Below, in pieces: positions 1 through 7,440 of a stretch of 17,950 bases of DNA. Within the stretch, counting starts at the first letter, position 1. The number at the start of each line of letters is the position of its first letter. The stretch is from contig JAVKSM010000063.1 in assembly GCA_039583705.1 (NCBI GenBank), positions 1-17,950 of the forward strand. The letters are read 5' to 3'. Under the pieces are notes generated by a model. That model was not told where the DNA came from. It did not search any database and worked only from the letters and a program-made list of their open reading frames with translations. A program made the position numbers and the translations under genes. The stretch is from JAVKSM01 sp039583705. Lineage in GTDB: Bacteria; Actinomycetota; Actinomycetes; Mycobacteriales; Pseudonocardiaceae.

Positions 1-1
1 C

Positions 2-313
2 GGCACGCGGGTCGCCGGCACCCGCCCGGAGCTGGTGCTGGCGATGTGCGAGGGCAACCGGAGCGTGCTGCTGTCCGCCGTGGACGATGCGCTGGGGCGG
101 TTCGGCGCGATGCGTGGCGCACTGGCCTCCACCGGCGGGCTCGCCCCGACCGTCCGCGGCGGACACCGGGCGTGGCAGGCGTTTCATGCCCACGTCCCCC
201 GCGAGGTGACCGTCGACCTGTCCGGACCCGACGCCGTGGCCCGGCTGCGCGAGCTGGGCCGCTCCGGGGCGCGGATCGTCGGCGTCACCGGCAACCCGGC
301 GGCGGGAGGATGA
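2..313 (+). CDS. Prephenate dehydrogenase-like protein, 3' end (partial)
   Basis: The reading frame is open from the first full codon at base 2 to TGA at 311-313, so only about 103 C-terminal residues are present. The visible start of the fragment (GTRVAGTRPELVLAMCEGNR), followed by LLSAVDDALGRFGAMRGAL, resembles the helical dimerisation domain of prephenate dehydrogenase (TyrA), where an R-hydrophobic-A motif and a 'PELW..I...N' helix are followed by a long helix. The last 40 residues (VTVDLSGPDAVARLRELG...GVTGN) could be a short extra alpha/beta segment. TyrA oxidatively decarboxylates prephenate to 4-hydroxyphenylpyruvate in tyrosine synthesis. The catalytic NAD-binding half lies outside the window, so the call rests on the C-terminal pattern only. 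The stop overlaps the start of the following amidase gene (ATGA), which suggests co-transcription and coupled translation. Confidence 0.6.
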   Translation, partial: GTRVAGTRPELVLAMCEGNRSVLLSAVDDALGRFGAMRGALASTGGLAPTVRGGHRAWQAFHAHVPREVTVDLSGPDAVARLRELGRSGARIVGVTGNPAAGG

Positions 314-1761
314 GCGACGTGCTGCTGGCCGACCTCGCCCGGGCGATCCGCTCCGGCCGGCTCTCCCCCGTCGAGCACGTCACCGACGTGCTGAACCGCC
401 TGGGCTCCGACACCACCAACTGCGTGGTGGCCCTCGACGGGGACCGCGCGCTGCGCGCCGCCCGGAAGCTGGCCGACGAGCTGGCCGCCGGCTGCTGGCG
501 CGGACCGTTGCACGGCGTCGCGATCGGGGTCAAGGACATGATCGACGTGGCCGGCCTGCCGACCCGCTGCGGTTCGACGCTCCGTGCCGACACCGCATCC
601 GCGTCGGCCGACGCCGCGGTGGTCTCGACGCTGCGGGCGGCCGGCGCGGTGGTGGTCGGCAAGCTGCACACCCACGAGTTCGCCTACGGTCCCACAGGTG
701 ACGTGGCCGCGACCGGACCGTGCCACAACCCGCACGACCCGGAGCGCATCACCGGCGGGTCGTCCTCCGGATCCGCCGCCGCCGTGGCCGCCGGGCACCT
801 GCCGCTGACGCTGGGCACTGACACCGGGTGCAGCGTGCGGGTCCCGGCGGCGCTGTGCGGGGTGGTGGGCCTCAAGCCGGCTTTCGGGGCGCTGCCCACG
901 GCCGGGGTGTTCCCGCTGTCGGAGAGCTGCGACCACGTCGGCGTGCTCGCCACCGACGTCTACACGGCCTCGGTCGCCTGGGAGGTGCTGGCGCGCGGGC
1001 CGCGGGAGCGCGGCGGCGGGATCCGACGGCCGCGCTTCGACGACGTGCCCGACGGGGCATCCCACGGGATGGCCGGTGGGCTGCTCGACGGGGTGCTCGT
1101 CGGGCTGCCGGACGACGAGCACTGGCGGCCGTACGACCCGGAGGTCGCGGCTGCGGTGGGGACCGCCGCCGCGGCGCTGGAGGCCCGGGGCGCGCGGCTC
1201 CTGCCCGTCAGCGCCCCGCAGGCGGCCGAGCTGGCATTGCTGTACCCGCGGGTGGTCGGCCCGGAGGCCTACGCGACGCACGCCCGGTGGTTGGCGCAGC
1301 GGCCGGGCGACTACCAGCCGCGCACGGCCAAGCGGCTGCTCGACGCGGCGGGCGCCACCGCCGAGGACTACGTCGGCGCCCAGCGGCGGCGGCGCCGGCT
1401 CGTGGCCGAGCTGCGGGCCCGACTCTCGCACGTGGACGTCCTGCTCACGCCGACGGCGCCGGTGCGTGCCACGGCGATCGGGGAGCCGCAGGTGGACGGG
1501 CGGTCGGTGGCCACCGCGCTGCTGTCGCTGTGCTGCCCGTTCAGCCTGGCCGGCTGGCCGGCTGTCTCGGTGGCCGGGCAGGTTCCCGAGGGCGAGCTGC
1601 CCGCCGGGCTGCAGGTGGTGGGGGTCCGCTTCGGGGAGCGCGGCGTGCTGCGGGTCGCCGCCGCGCTGCACGCCGCTACAAGCGCAACGCCAGGCCCGGG
1701 TAGTCGATCGGCAGGCCGTCCGCGTCGACCAGCACGTCCGCCGAGATCGAGTCCATGCTGA
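310..1761 (+). CDS. Amidase signature family hydrolase
   Basis: This encodes about 483 residues of the amidase signature (AS) family, enzymes that hydrolyse carboxamides by a Lys-cisSer-Ser triad. The triad is visible: Lys75 in GVKDMIDV, cis-Ser151 in TGGSSSGSAAAVAAG, and nucleophile Ser175 in GTDTGCSVRVPAALCG; the 24-residue Ser-Ser spacing is the family norm. Position 174 is Cys where the consensus is Gly (DTGGS). The ATG at 310 overlaps the previous stop, but the Shine-Dalgarno-like GGGAGG (304-309) abuts it. GTG at 319 would have a 9-nt spacing and may be the true start. The last 28 residues (Pro/Arg/Ser-rich, from about 1676) are low-complexity and overlap the convergent gene by 86 bp, so the original stop may have been lost. 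The substrate cannot be told. It could equally be annotated as a GatA-like amidase, but no gatB or gatC is nearby. Confidence 0.9.
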   Translation: MSDVLLADLARAIRSGRLSPVEHVTDVLNRLGSDTTNCVVALDGDRALRAARKLADELAAGCWRGPLHGVAIGVKDMIDVAGLPTRCGSTLRADTASASADAAVVSTLRAAGAVVVGKLHTHEFAYGPTGDVAATGPCHNPHDPERITGGSSSGSAAAVAAGHLPLTLGTDTGCSVRVPAALCGVVGLKPAFGALPTAGVFPLSESCDHVGVLATDVYTASVAWEVLARGPRERGGGIRRPRFDDVPDGASHGMAGGLLDGVLVGLPDDEHWRPYDPEVAAAVGTAAAALEARGARLLPVSAPQAAELALLYPRVVGPEAYATHARWLAQRPGDYQPRTAKRLLDAAGATAEDYVGAQRRRRRLVAELRARLSHVDVLLTPTAPVRATAIGEPQVDGRSVATALLSLCCPFSLAGWPAVSVAGQVPEGELPAGLQVVGVRFGERGVLRVAAALHAATSATPGPGSRSAGRPRRPARPPRSSPC

Positions 1762-2239
1762 AGTTGACCACCGCGCCGTCCTCGCGCAGGGCGATGGTGC
1801 GGTAGTGCTGAACCACCAGCCGCACGGTGACGTCCGGCAGCGTGACGTACACCACCGGCAGGGCGTGTTCCCCCGCCTCCCGGTGCAGCTCGAGCCGGCG
1901 CACCGGCAGCGCGTTGAACAGCGGACTGGTCTGCACGTCGGCATCCAGCGCACCGTCGAACTCCGCCCGGTGCCCGCCCTCGCCGGTGTCCAGCATCCAG
2001 TAGCCGTCCTCGGTCCGCGAGAGCGACACCTGCCGCTCCCGCTCCGCGCTGGCGCTGCTCACCGACAGCCGGCGGACCACGCCGTCCTCGCCGACGACGA
2101 GCGCGTAGGAGGCGGTGTAGGCCGGGAGATGGGCCGAGCCGGCGACGACCAGCGAACCGCGGGCGCGCATGCCGCGCTGGCCGAGCAGCACCCGCGCGGC
2201 CTCCAACCGCACCCCGCCACGGCCCTGCCAGGTGAGCAT
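1676..2239 (-). CDS. Putative glycolipid-binding domain protein
   Basis: This 187-residue protein matches the 'putative glycolipid-binding' family, small cytoplasmic proteins of unproven function. Family-like stretches are MLTWQG at the N-terminus, VVRRLSV, RERQVSLSRTEDGYWMLD in the middle, FDGALDADVQTSPLFNALPVRRL, and the C-terminal DADGLPIDYPGLALRL. The length is close to the usual 180-190. The ATG at 2239 starts exactly where family members start (M-L-T-W); a GTG at 2251 is an alternative. There is no clear Shine-Dalgarno sequence. The same frame is open far upstream through the ligase gene, but that is antisense or out-of-frame translation without family similarity. It lies 68 bp downstream of the ligase on the same strand and may be co-transcribed with it. 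Its 3' end overlaps the amidase reading frame tail to tail. The assignment is by recognised sequence pattern; the role is unknown. Confidence 0.82.
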   Translation of the reverse strand: MLTWQGRGGVRLEAARVLLGQRGMRARGSLVVAGSAHLPAYTASYALVVGEDGVVRRLSVSSASAERERQVSLSRTEDGYWMLDTGEGGHRAEFDGALDADVQTSPLFNALPVRRLELHREAGEHALPVVYVTLPDVTVRLVVQHYRTIALREDGAVVNFSMDSISADVLVDADGLPIDYPGLALRL

Positions 2240-2307
2240 CGTCGTCGGCACGACGTCACCGTAACCGGCCGCAGCGGGTGGTTCTTGACCAGCTACCCAC
2301 CGCTGGA

Positions 2308-3270
2308 TCAGCCTTCCCGCCGCACGTCGCCCGGGTCCAGGTCGAGGCGCGGCCCCCGCAGCACCGGCTGCCGCAACCGGCCGGCCGCGGTCCAGCCCAG
2401 GTGGGTTACGTCGACGACGACCCGCGGCTTGCACCACACCGCTCCGGCGGCGTCGGCCCGCGGTAAGGGTGGGCCGGAGAACGGCGGATCCACGGCCTCC
2501 AGCCTCGCCAGCTCGGCCCGCAGCGCGGCCTCCGCCCGCTCGCCCAGCCCGGCGCCGACCCGCCCGGCGAAACGCAGCCCGCCGTCGCGGCCCGGCACCC
2601 CGAGCAGCAACGCGCCCAGGCGCCGCGAGCCACCTCGCTCCGGCCGCCAGCCGCCGACCACGCAGGACTGGGTGCGGTGCAGCGTCACCTTGACCCAGCT
2701 CGGGGCGCGGACACCGGACCGGTACACGCCGTCGCGGCGCTTGGCGACGACCCCCTCCATGCCCCGCTCGACGGTGGCGGCGAGCAGCGCCGCGCCGTCG
2801 GAGTAGGCCGGAGACAGCAGGACCTGGGGGGTCGCGGCCAGATCCAGGCGCTCCAGCGTGGCGCGTCGCTCCATGAGGGGGCGCGCGGAAAGGTCCACGC
2901 CGTAGAGGCGCAGCACGTCGAAAAGTATGAGCACGGCCGGGGCGCGCCGGGCCAGCCGGGCAGCCCGACCGGCGGTGAGATGCATCCGGTCGGCCAGCGC
3001 GGCCAGCGACGGTATCCCACCGGCGAGCAGCACGACCTCCCCGTCGAACATCCCGTCGACGACCACCTCGGCCAGCGGCGCGAACTCGGGGAAGGCGCCC
3101 GTCACGTCCTGACCGCTGCGCGAGGTGAGCCGGAGCGTCCCCTCCGTCACCTCGGGGAGCACCCGCATGCCGTCCCACTTGACCTCGTAGAGCCATTCCG
3201 GACCATCCGGCAACGGGCCAGGGGTGGCGAGCATGGGGCGCACAGGCTCATGCTTGCGGATGGCACCCAC
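2308..3270 (-). CDS. ligD: Stand-alone ATP-dependent DNA ligase (LigD ligase-domain type)
   Basis: A 320-residue protein seals nicks and breaks through an enzyme-adenylate intermediate. Nucleotidyltransferase motifs are present: motif I EVKWDGMR (Lys31 is the predicted adenylated lysine), motif III FDGEVVLL, motif IV EGVVAKRRDGVY and motif V WVKVTLHRTQ, followed by an OB-fold region beginning CVVGGWRPERG and continuing LGALLLGVPGRDGGLRFAGRVG. These are features of the ligase domain of LigD. The polymerase and phosphoesterase domains of full-length LigD are absent and not encoded nearby. The GTG at 3270 is the longest start; ATG at 3234 (MLATPGPLPDG) is also possible because family similarity begins at RPMLATPGPLP. 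The gene diverges from ku, supporting a role in non-homologous end joining. The name ligD is used in the domain sense; LigC-type annotation is an alternative. Confidence 0.9.
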   Translation of the reverse strand: MGAIRKHEPVRPMLATPGPLPDGPEWLYEVKWDGMRVLPEVTEGTLRLTSRSGQDVTGAFPEFAPLAEVVVDGMFDGEVVLLAGGIPSLAALADRMHLTAGRAARLARRAPAVLILFDVLRLYGVDLSARPLMERRATLERLDLAATPQVLLSPAYSDGAALLAATVERGMEGVVAKRRDGVYRSGVRAPSWVKVTLHRTQSCVVGGWRPERGGSRRLGALLLGVPGRDGGLRFAGRVGAGLGERAEAALRAELARLEAVDPPFSGPPLPRADAAGAVWCKPRVVVDVTHLGWTAAGRLRQPVLRGPRLDLDPGDVRREG

Positions 3271-3293
3271 GATCTTCGTGAAAGGGGTCGATG

Positions 3294-4304
3294 ATGCGCG
3301 CGATCTGGACCGGGGCGGTGTCGTTCGGGCTGGTCAACGTTCCGGTGCGGCTGTACACCGCGACGAGCAGCCACGACATCCGCTTCCACCAGGTGCACGA
3401 GCGCGACGGCGGGCGCATCCGCTACAAGCGTACGTGCACGGTGTGCGACGAGGAGGTCGACTACGCCGACATCGTGAAGGGCTACGAGACCGAGGACGGC
3501 CAGCTCGTCATGGTCGATGACGAGGATCTGGACTCGCTACCCATCGCCACCGGCCACGAGATCGACGTCGTGGAGTTCGTCCCGGCCGAGCAGGTCGACC
3601 CGCTGCTGCTGGACAAGAGCTACTACCTCGAGCCGGAGAACAAGGCCGTCAAGCCCTACACGCTGCTCCGCGAGGCGCTGCGGACCACCGACCGGATGGC
3701 GGTGGTGAAGGTGGCGCTGCGGCAGCGGGAGACGCTGGCGCTGCTGCGGGTGCGGGACCGGGCGATCGTGCTGCAGACCATGTTCTGGCCGGACGAGGTA
3801 CGCGAGCCGGACTTCGAGACCCTGCGGTCGGACGTCGAGCTGCGGCCCCAGGAGTTGCAGATGGCGTCGTCGCTCGTGGCCAGCCTGGGCGGGGACTTCG
3901 ACCCGACGGCGTTCGAGGACTCCTACCAGGCGGCGATGGTCGAGCTCATCGAGTACAAGCGGCAGCACGGCGAGGGTCGGCCGGCACCGCCGGAGACGCC
4001 GCCCGACGGGGGCGAGGGCATCACCGACCTGCTCACCGCGCTGCGCCGCAGCGTCGAGGCCGCCGGGGGGAAGGCGCCGGAGCAACCGCCGGCGGCGAAG
4101 CGGGCCCGCGCCCGCAAGGCCCCCGCCCAGGACCCGGCGGAGGAGGCCCCAGCCAAAGCCCCCGCGAAGAAGGCCTCCGCGAGGAAGGCCCCCGCGAAGA
4201 AGGCCCCCGCGAAGACGGCGAACGCCACGAACACCGCCACGAAGGCCGCGGCGCGCCAGACCCCGGCCAGGAAGAGCACCGCCAGGAAGTCTTCCTCGGG
4301 CTGA
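3294..4304 (+). CDS. ku: Ku homodimer, non-homologous end joining protein
   Basis: This 336-residue bacterial Ku binds broken DNA ends as a ring-shaped homodimer and recruits the ligase. The signature N-terminus MRAIWTGAVSFGLVNVPVRLY is followed by a zinc-ribbon-like remnant (YKRTCTVCDEEV) and the Ku core through SYYLEPENKAVKPYTLLREAL and LRPQELQMASSLVASL to about residue 250. The tail from about 265 onward is rich in Lys, Ala and Pro with repeated KAPAKKAP units, as in histone-H1-like tails of many actinobacterial Ku proteins that add DNA affinity. ATG at 3294 is preferred to ATG at 3291: it restores the canonical MRAIW start and puts AAAGGGG (3281-3287) 6 nt upstream. It is divergent from the ligase with 23 bp between start codons, so the promoter of each must lie partly inside the other gene or be extremely compact. 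Confidence 0.96.
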   Translation: MRAIWTGAVSFGLVNVPVRLYTATSSHDIRFHQVHERDGGRIRYKRTCTVCDEEVDYADIVKGYETEDGQLVMVDDEDLDSLPIATGHEIDVVEFVPAEQVDPLLLDKSYYLEPENKAVKPYTLLREALRTTDRMAVVKVALRQRETLALLRVRDRAIVLQTMFWPDEVREPDFETLRSDVELRPQELQMASSLVASLGGDFDPTAFEDSYQAAMVELIEYKRQHGEGRPAPPETPPDGGEGITDLLTALRRSVEAAGGKAPEQPPAAKRARARKAPAQDPAEEAPAKAPAKKASARKAPAKKAPAKTANATNTATKAAARQTPARKSTARKSSSG

Positions 4305-4315
4305 AACGGCGCCTC

Positions 4316-4340
4316 GTTTCGGCTGCGATCGGCCCGGGTA
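4316..4340 (+). promoter_or_regulatory. Candidate sigma-B/SigF-type stress promoter of the DJ-1/PfpI gene
   Basis: GTTT at 4316-4319 and GGGTA at 4336-4340 are separated by 16 nt, matching the GTTT-N15-18-GGGTA pattern of mycobacterial SigF and Streptomyces sigma-B promoters. The expected transcription start falls within about 4 nt of the ATG at 4351, and no Shine-Dalgarno sequence is present, so the mRNA is probably leaderless. The match is seen; the sigma factor assignment is inferred from consensus. Confidence 0.6.
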
Positions 4341-4350
4341 GGCCTGCGGC

Positions 4351-4932
4351 ATGGCCGATTCGACACAACGCCTGCGGGACGCGCGGGTGGCGTTTCTCGT
4401 CGCCCCCGAGGGGGTCGAGCAGGTCGAGCTGACCGAGCCGTGGAAGGCCGTGCGGGAGGCCGGCGGCATGCCGGAGCTGGTGTCGACCGCCGTCGGCGAG
4501 ATCCAGGCGTTCAGCCACCTGGACAAGGGCGAGACGTTCCCGGTCGACAAGCTCGCTTCGGAGGTCAGCGCCGACGACTACGACGCCCTGGTGCTGCCCG
4601 GTGGCGTAGCCAACCCGGATTTCCTGCGGACCAAGCCGGAGGCGGTGAGCTTCGCGCGCGGCTTCTTCGAGCAGAGCAAGCCGGTCGCGGTGATCTGCCA
4701 TGGCCCGTGGACCCTCATCGAGGCCGACGTCGTGCGTGACCGCCGCATGACGTCCTGGCCGAGCCTGCAGACCGACCTGCGCAATGCCGGCGCCGACTGG
4801 GTCGACCAGGAGGTCGTCGTCGACCAGGGCCTGGTCAGCAGCCGCAAGCCGGACGACCTGCCGGCCTTCTGTGCCAAGCTCGTCGAGGAGTTCGCGGAAG
4901 GGCGGCACAGCGCCCAGGCCACCAGCGTCTGA
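4351..4932 (+). CDS. DJ-1/PfpI family protein (type 1 glutamine amidotransferase-like)
   Basis: A 193-residue member of the DJ-1/PfpI superfamily, whose members act as proteases, glyoxalase/deglycase-type repair enzymes or stress chaperones. The nucleophile elbow AVICHGPW holds Cys116-His117, and Glu23 in PEGVEQVEL corresponds to the acidic residue that activates the cysteine in PfpI proteins. Other family marks are DALVLPGG, the ADWVDQEVVVDQGLVSSRKPDDLPAF block and the usual length (about 170-190). It is most like the PfpI/YhbO/YfkM branch. The ATG at 4351 has no ribosome binding site but has a promoter-like element ending 10 nt before it. It follows ku by 46 bp yet appears to have its own promoter. 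A general stress role is consistent with the family and the promoter; the substrate is unknown. Confidence 0.93.
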   Translation: MADSTQRLRDARVAFLVAPEGVEQVELTEPWKAVREAGGMPELVSTAVGEIQAFSHLDKGETFPVDKLASEVSADDYDALVLPGGVANPDFLRTKPEAVSFARGFFEQSKPVAVICHGPWTLIEADVVRDRRMTSWPSLQTDLRNAGADWVDQEVVVDQGLVSSRKPDDLPAFCAKLVEEFAEGRHSAQATSV

Positions 4933-5018
4933 CACCGGAGCCGCCAGCGCCTGGATCAGGGCGCCGGCGCCCGAAAGCCGGACCGGGCGGCAGCGGCTGG
5001 GACCGCGTGAGCGGGCCG

Positions 5019-5024
5019 TAGGGT
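5019..5024 (+). promoter_or_regulatory. Candidate -10 element for a leaderless molybdenum hydroxylase mRNA
   Basis: TAGGGT fits the actinobacterial TANNNT -10 consensus and lies 6 nt before the ATG at 5031, where transcription would begin at or next to the start codon. No convincing -35 hexamer is seen 17-18 nt upstream. GGTGAGG at 5022-5028 could instead act as a poorly spaced ribosome binding site (2 nt from ATG). Confidence 0.4.
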
Positions 5025-5030
5025 GAGGCC

Positions 5031-7403
5031 ATGGCCGCATCGATCCTGGGCAATGCCGTGCGACGGGTCGAGGATCCGGACCTGGTGCGGGGGCGGGGCA
5101 GCTACGTCGACAACCTCAACGTCGCCGGTCTGCTCCACCTGACGTTCGTCCGCTCGCCGCTGGCGCACGCCCGCATCCGCGGCGTCGACGTCTCCGAGGC
5201 CGCCGCGGCGCCCGGTGTCGTCGCGGTCTACACCGCCGACGACCTGAAGCTCCCGCGCTACCATCCGTTCTTCGCGGTCAACGAGCGGTGTGCCCGGCCG
5301 CCGCTGGCCACCGACCGGGTGCGCTTCGTCGGCGAGGCGGTGGCCGCGGTCGTCGCGTCGAGCCGGGCACAGGCCGCTGACGCCGCCGACCTCGTCGTCG
5401 TCGACTACGACCCGCTGCCGGTCGTGGTCGACCCGGAGGCGGCGCTGGCCGGGGACGCCCCGCTGCAGTTCGACGAGCTGGGCTCGAACCTGGCCGCCGG
5501 CGCTCGCTCGGCGCCCGGGGACGACCCGCTGGCCGGCGCCGAGGTGCTCGTGCGGGTCCGGCTGGAGAACCAGCGGCTGGCGGTGGTTCCGCTGGAAGGC
5601 AACGCGATCACGGTCGTGCCGGGTGGGCAGGAGGACGAGCACGAGCTGACCGTGTATCTGTCCACGCAGATGCCGCACCTGTTCCGCAGCCTCGCCAGCC
5701 ACGTCTTGGGCATCCCGCCGGAGCGGATGCGGGTGGTCGCGCCGCACGTCGGAGGGGGCTTCGGCGGCAAGGCGGGCCTCGCGGCCGAGCACAGCGTCGC
5801 GGTCGCGGCCGCCCGGGCGCTGGGACGGCCGGTCGGGTGGGCCGAGACCCGATCGGAGAACCTCGCCTCGATGCACGGCCGCGGCCAGGTGCAGTACGTC
5901 GAGCTGGGGCTGCGCCGCGACGGAGGGATCGTCGGGATGCGCTGCCGGGTGGTCGCCGACGCCGGGGCGTACGCCGGTTTCGGCGGGGCGCTGGCGATGG
6001 GTCCCGGCTACGCCATGGCCCAGGGCGTCTACCGGATCCCGCGGATCGGCTGGGACGTCGCGGTGGCGCTCACCAACACCACGCCGATGGGTGCCTTCCG
6101 GGGCGCCGGACGCCCGGAGACGACGGCGTTGCTGGAGCGGGTCATCGACATGGCGGCCGCCGAGCTCGGCATCGACCCGGTGGAGATCCGGCGGCGCAAC
6201 TTCCTGCGGCCCGAGGAGTTCCCGGTGACCACGGCCGTCGGCACCACCTACGACAGCGGCGACTACGACGCCGCGCTCACCGAGGCGTTGCGACTCGCGG
6301 ACTACGAGGGCCTGCGCGCCGAGCAGGCCCGCCGCCGCGCCGCGGGGTCGCGCCGCGCCCTTGGCATCGGGCTGGCCAGCTACGTCGAGATCACCGCCGG
6401 CGGCGGCGCCCAGGAGTGGGGGTCGGTCACGGTGGGCACCGACGGCGGCGCCACCATCGCCGTCGGCACGTCCTCGCACGGGCAGGGTCACGCCACGACG
6501 TTCGCCATGCTCGTCGCCGACCGCCTGGGCATCCCCCTGGAGTCGATCCGGTTCGTGCAGTCCGACACCGCCGTGGTGCCGCGCGGCGGAGGAACGGGGG
6601 GTTCGCGGTCACTGCAACTCGGCGGAAGCGCGGTATACGCCGCGGCCGACGTCGTCGCCGAGCGGGCCCGGGAGCTGGCGGCCTCGCTGCTGGAGGCTGC
6701 CGTGGACGACGTCGAGGTGAGCGACGGCCGGATCGGGGTGGTCGGGGTGCCAGATCGCTCGTTCGACTGGGCGCAGCTCGCGGTCGCCGCGCAGGAGGCC
6801 GGGTCGCCGCTGGCCGCGGAGCTCGACCTCGACCAGGGCGGGGCGACCTATCCGTTCGGCAGCCACGTCGCCGTGGTCGAAGTGGACCTCGACACCGGGT
6901 TCGTGACCCCGCTGCGCCACATCGCGGTGGACGACTGCGGCCGAGTGCTCAACCCGCTGATCGTCGGCGGCCAGCAGCACGGTGGGATCGCCCAGGGCGT
7001 GGCGCAGGCGCTGTGGGAGGAGTTCCGCTTCGACGCCGACGGCAACCCGCTGACGGCCACGCTGGCCGACTACCACGTCCCGACCGCCGCCGACCTGCCC
7101 CACTACGAGGTGGCCAACACCCAGACCCCGACGGCGCTCAACCCGCTGGGTGCCAAGGGGATCGGGGAGGCGGCGACGATCGGGGCCACCCCGGCGGTGC
7201 AGAACGCGGTCATCGACGCGCTGGCCCACCTCGGGGTGCGCCACATCGACCTGCCGTGCAGCGCGCAGCGGGTGTGGCGGGCGGTGCGCGACGCCGAGGC
7301 GGGGATCCTGCCCGACCTGTGGCGGGAGCCACCGGCCGTGTTCGCCGCCCTGCCGGTGCGAGGAGCCGGCCCCGACCAGCAGGCCGCCGGCGCCGACCTC
7401 TGA
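5031..7403 (+). CDS. Xanthine/CO dehydrogenase family molybdopterin-binding large subunit
   Basis: A 790-residue catalytic subunit of the molybdenum hydroxylase family (xanthine dehydrogenase, aldehyde oxidase, aerobic CO dehydrogenase). The N-terminal a/b hammerhead domain starts at RRVEDPDLVRGRGSYVDN. GGGFGGK (residues 241-247) and the active-site loop AFRGAGR (355-361) follow; the catalytic glutamate is Glu713 in GAKGIGEAATIG. The loop lacks the AYRCSFR cysteine of true form-I CO dehydrogenase and is like the form-II AYRGAGR loop, so this is probably not a CO oxidiser. Such enzymes normally need a FAD-binding medium subunit and a [2Fe-2S] small subunit plus maturation proteins; none is encoded within the window. 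It is flanked by DJ-1 upstream and a convergent TetR gene downstream. The substrate is unknown; an N-heterocycle or aldehyde is a family-based guess. Confidence 0.94.
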   Translation: MAASILGNAVRRVEDPDLVRGRGSYVDNLNVAGLLHLTFVRSPLAHARIRGVDVSEAAAAPGVVAVYTADDLKLPRYHPFFAVNERCARPPLATDRVRFVGEAVAAVVASSRAQAADAADLVVVDYDPLPVVVDPEAALAGDAPLQFDELGSNLAAGARSAPGDDPLAGAEVLVRVRLENQRLAVVPLEGNAITVVPGGQEDEHELTVYLSTQMPHLFRSLASHVLGIPPERMRVVAPHVGGGFGGKAGLAAEHSVAVAAARALGRPVGWAETRSENLASMHGRGQVQYVELGLRRDGGIVGMRCRVVADAGAYAGFGGALAMGPGYAMAQGVYRIPRIGWDVAVALTNTTPMGAFRGAGRPETTALLERVIDMAAAELGIDPVEIRRRNFLRPEEFPVTTAVGTTYDSGDYDAALTEALRLADYEGLRAEQARRRAAGSRRALGIGLASYVEITAGGGAQEWGSVTVGTDGGATIAVGTSSHGQGHATTFAMLVADRLGIPLESIRFVQSDTAVVPRGGGTGGSRSLQLGGSAVYAAADVVAERARELAASLLEAAVDDVEVSDGRIGVVGVPDRSFDWAQLAVAAQEAGSPLAAELDLDQGGATYPFGSHVAVVEVDLDTGFVTPLRHIAVDDCGRVLNPLIVGGQQHGGIAQGVAQALWEEFRFDADGNPLTATLADYHVPTAADLPHYEVANTQTPTALNPLGAKGIGEAATIGATPAVQNAVIDALAHLGVRHIDLPCSAQRVWRAVRDAEAGILPDLWREPPAVFAALPVRGAGPDQQAAGADL

Positions 7404-7440
7404 GCTGCTCGGGACCCGGCTGAGCTGCTCAGGACCCAGC
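7401..7440. repeat. Tandem 20-bp repeat spanning two convergent stop codons
   Basis: TGAGCTGCTCGGGACCCGGC (7401-7420) is followed directly by TGAGCTGCTCAGGACCCAGC (7421-7440), 18 of 20 bases identical. The TGA of the molybdenum hydroxylase is the first three bases of copy 1. The TetR stop on the minus strand lies in copy 2 at 7429-7431. It looks like a small duplication at the gene junction. No terminator hairpin with a T-run is visible here. Confidence 0.8.

Noticed and set aside
184..1953. Long minus-strand reading frame opposite the amidase
   Set aside because: Composition is Arg/Gly/Pro/His-rich without family motifs; it is an antisense shadow caused by high GC third positions.
2240..3196. 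Upstream extension of the glycolipid-binding frame into the ligase gene
   Set aside because: The extension reads the ligase gene in another frame and has no family similarity; family members start at M-L-T-W.
4303..4320. GAAACG...CGTTTC inverted repeat as a terminator for ku
   Set aside because: The stem is only 6 bp with no T-run, and its right arm coincides with the -35 of a promoter-like element.
5031..7403. True aerobic CO dehydrogenase large subunit (coxL form I)
   Set aside because: The active-site loop is AFRGAGR, lacking the cysteine of AYRCSFR, and no coxM or coxS genes are adjacent.
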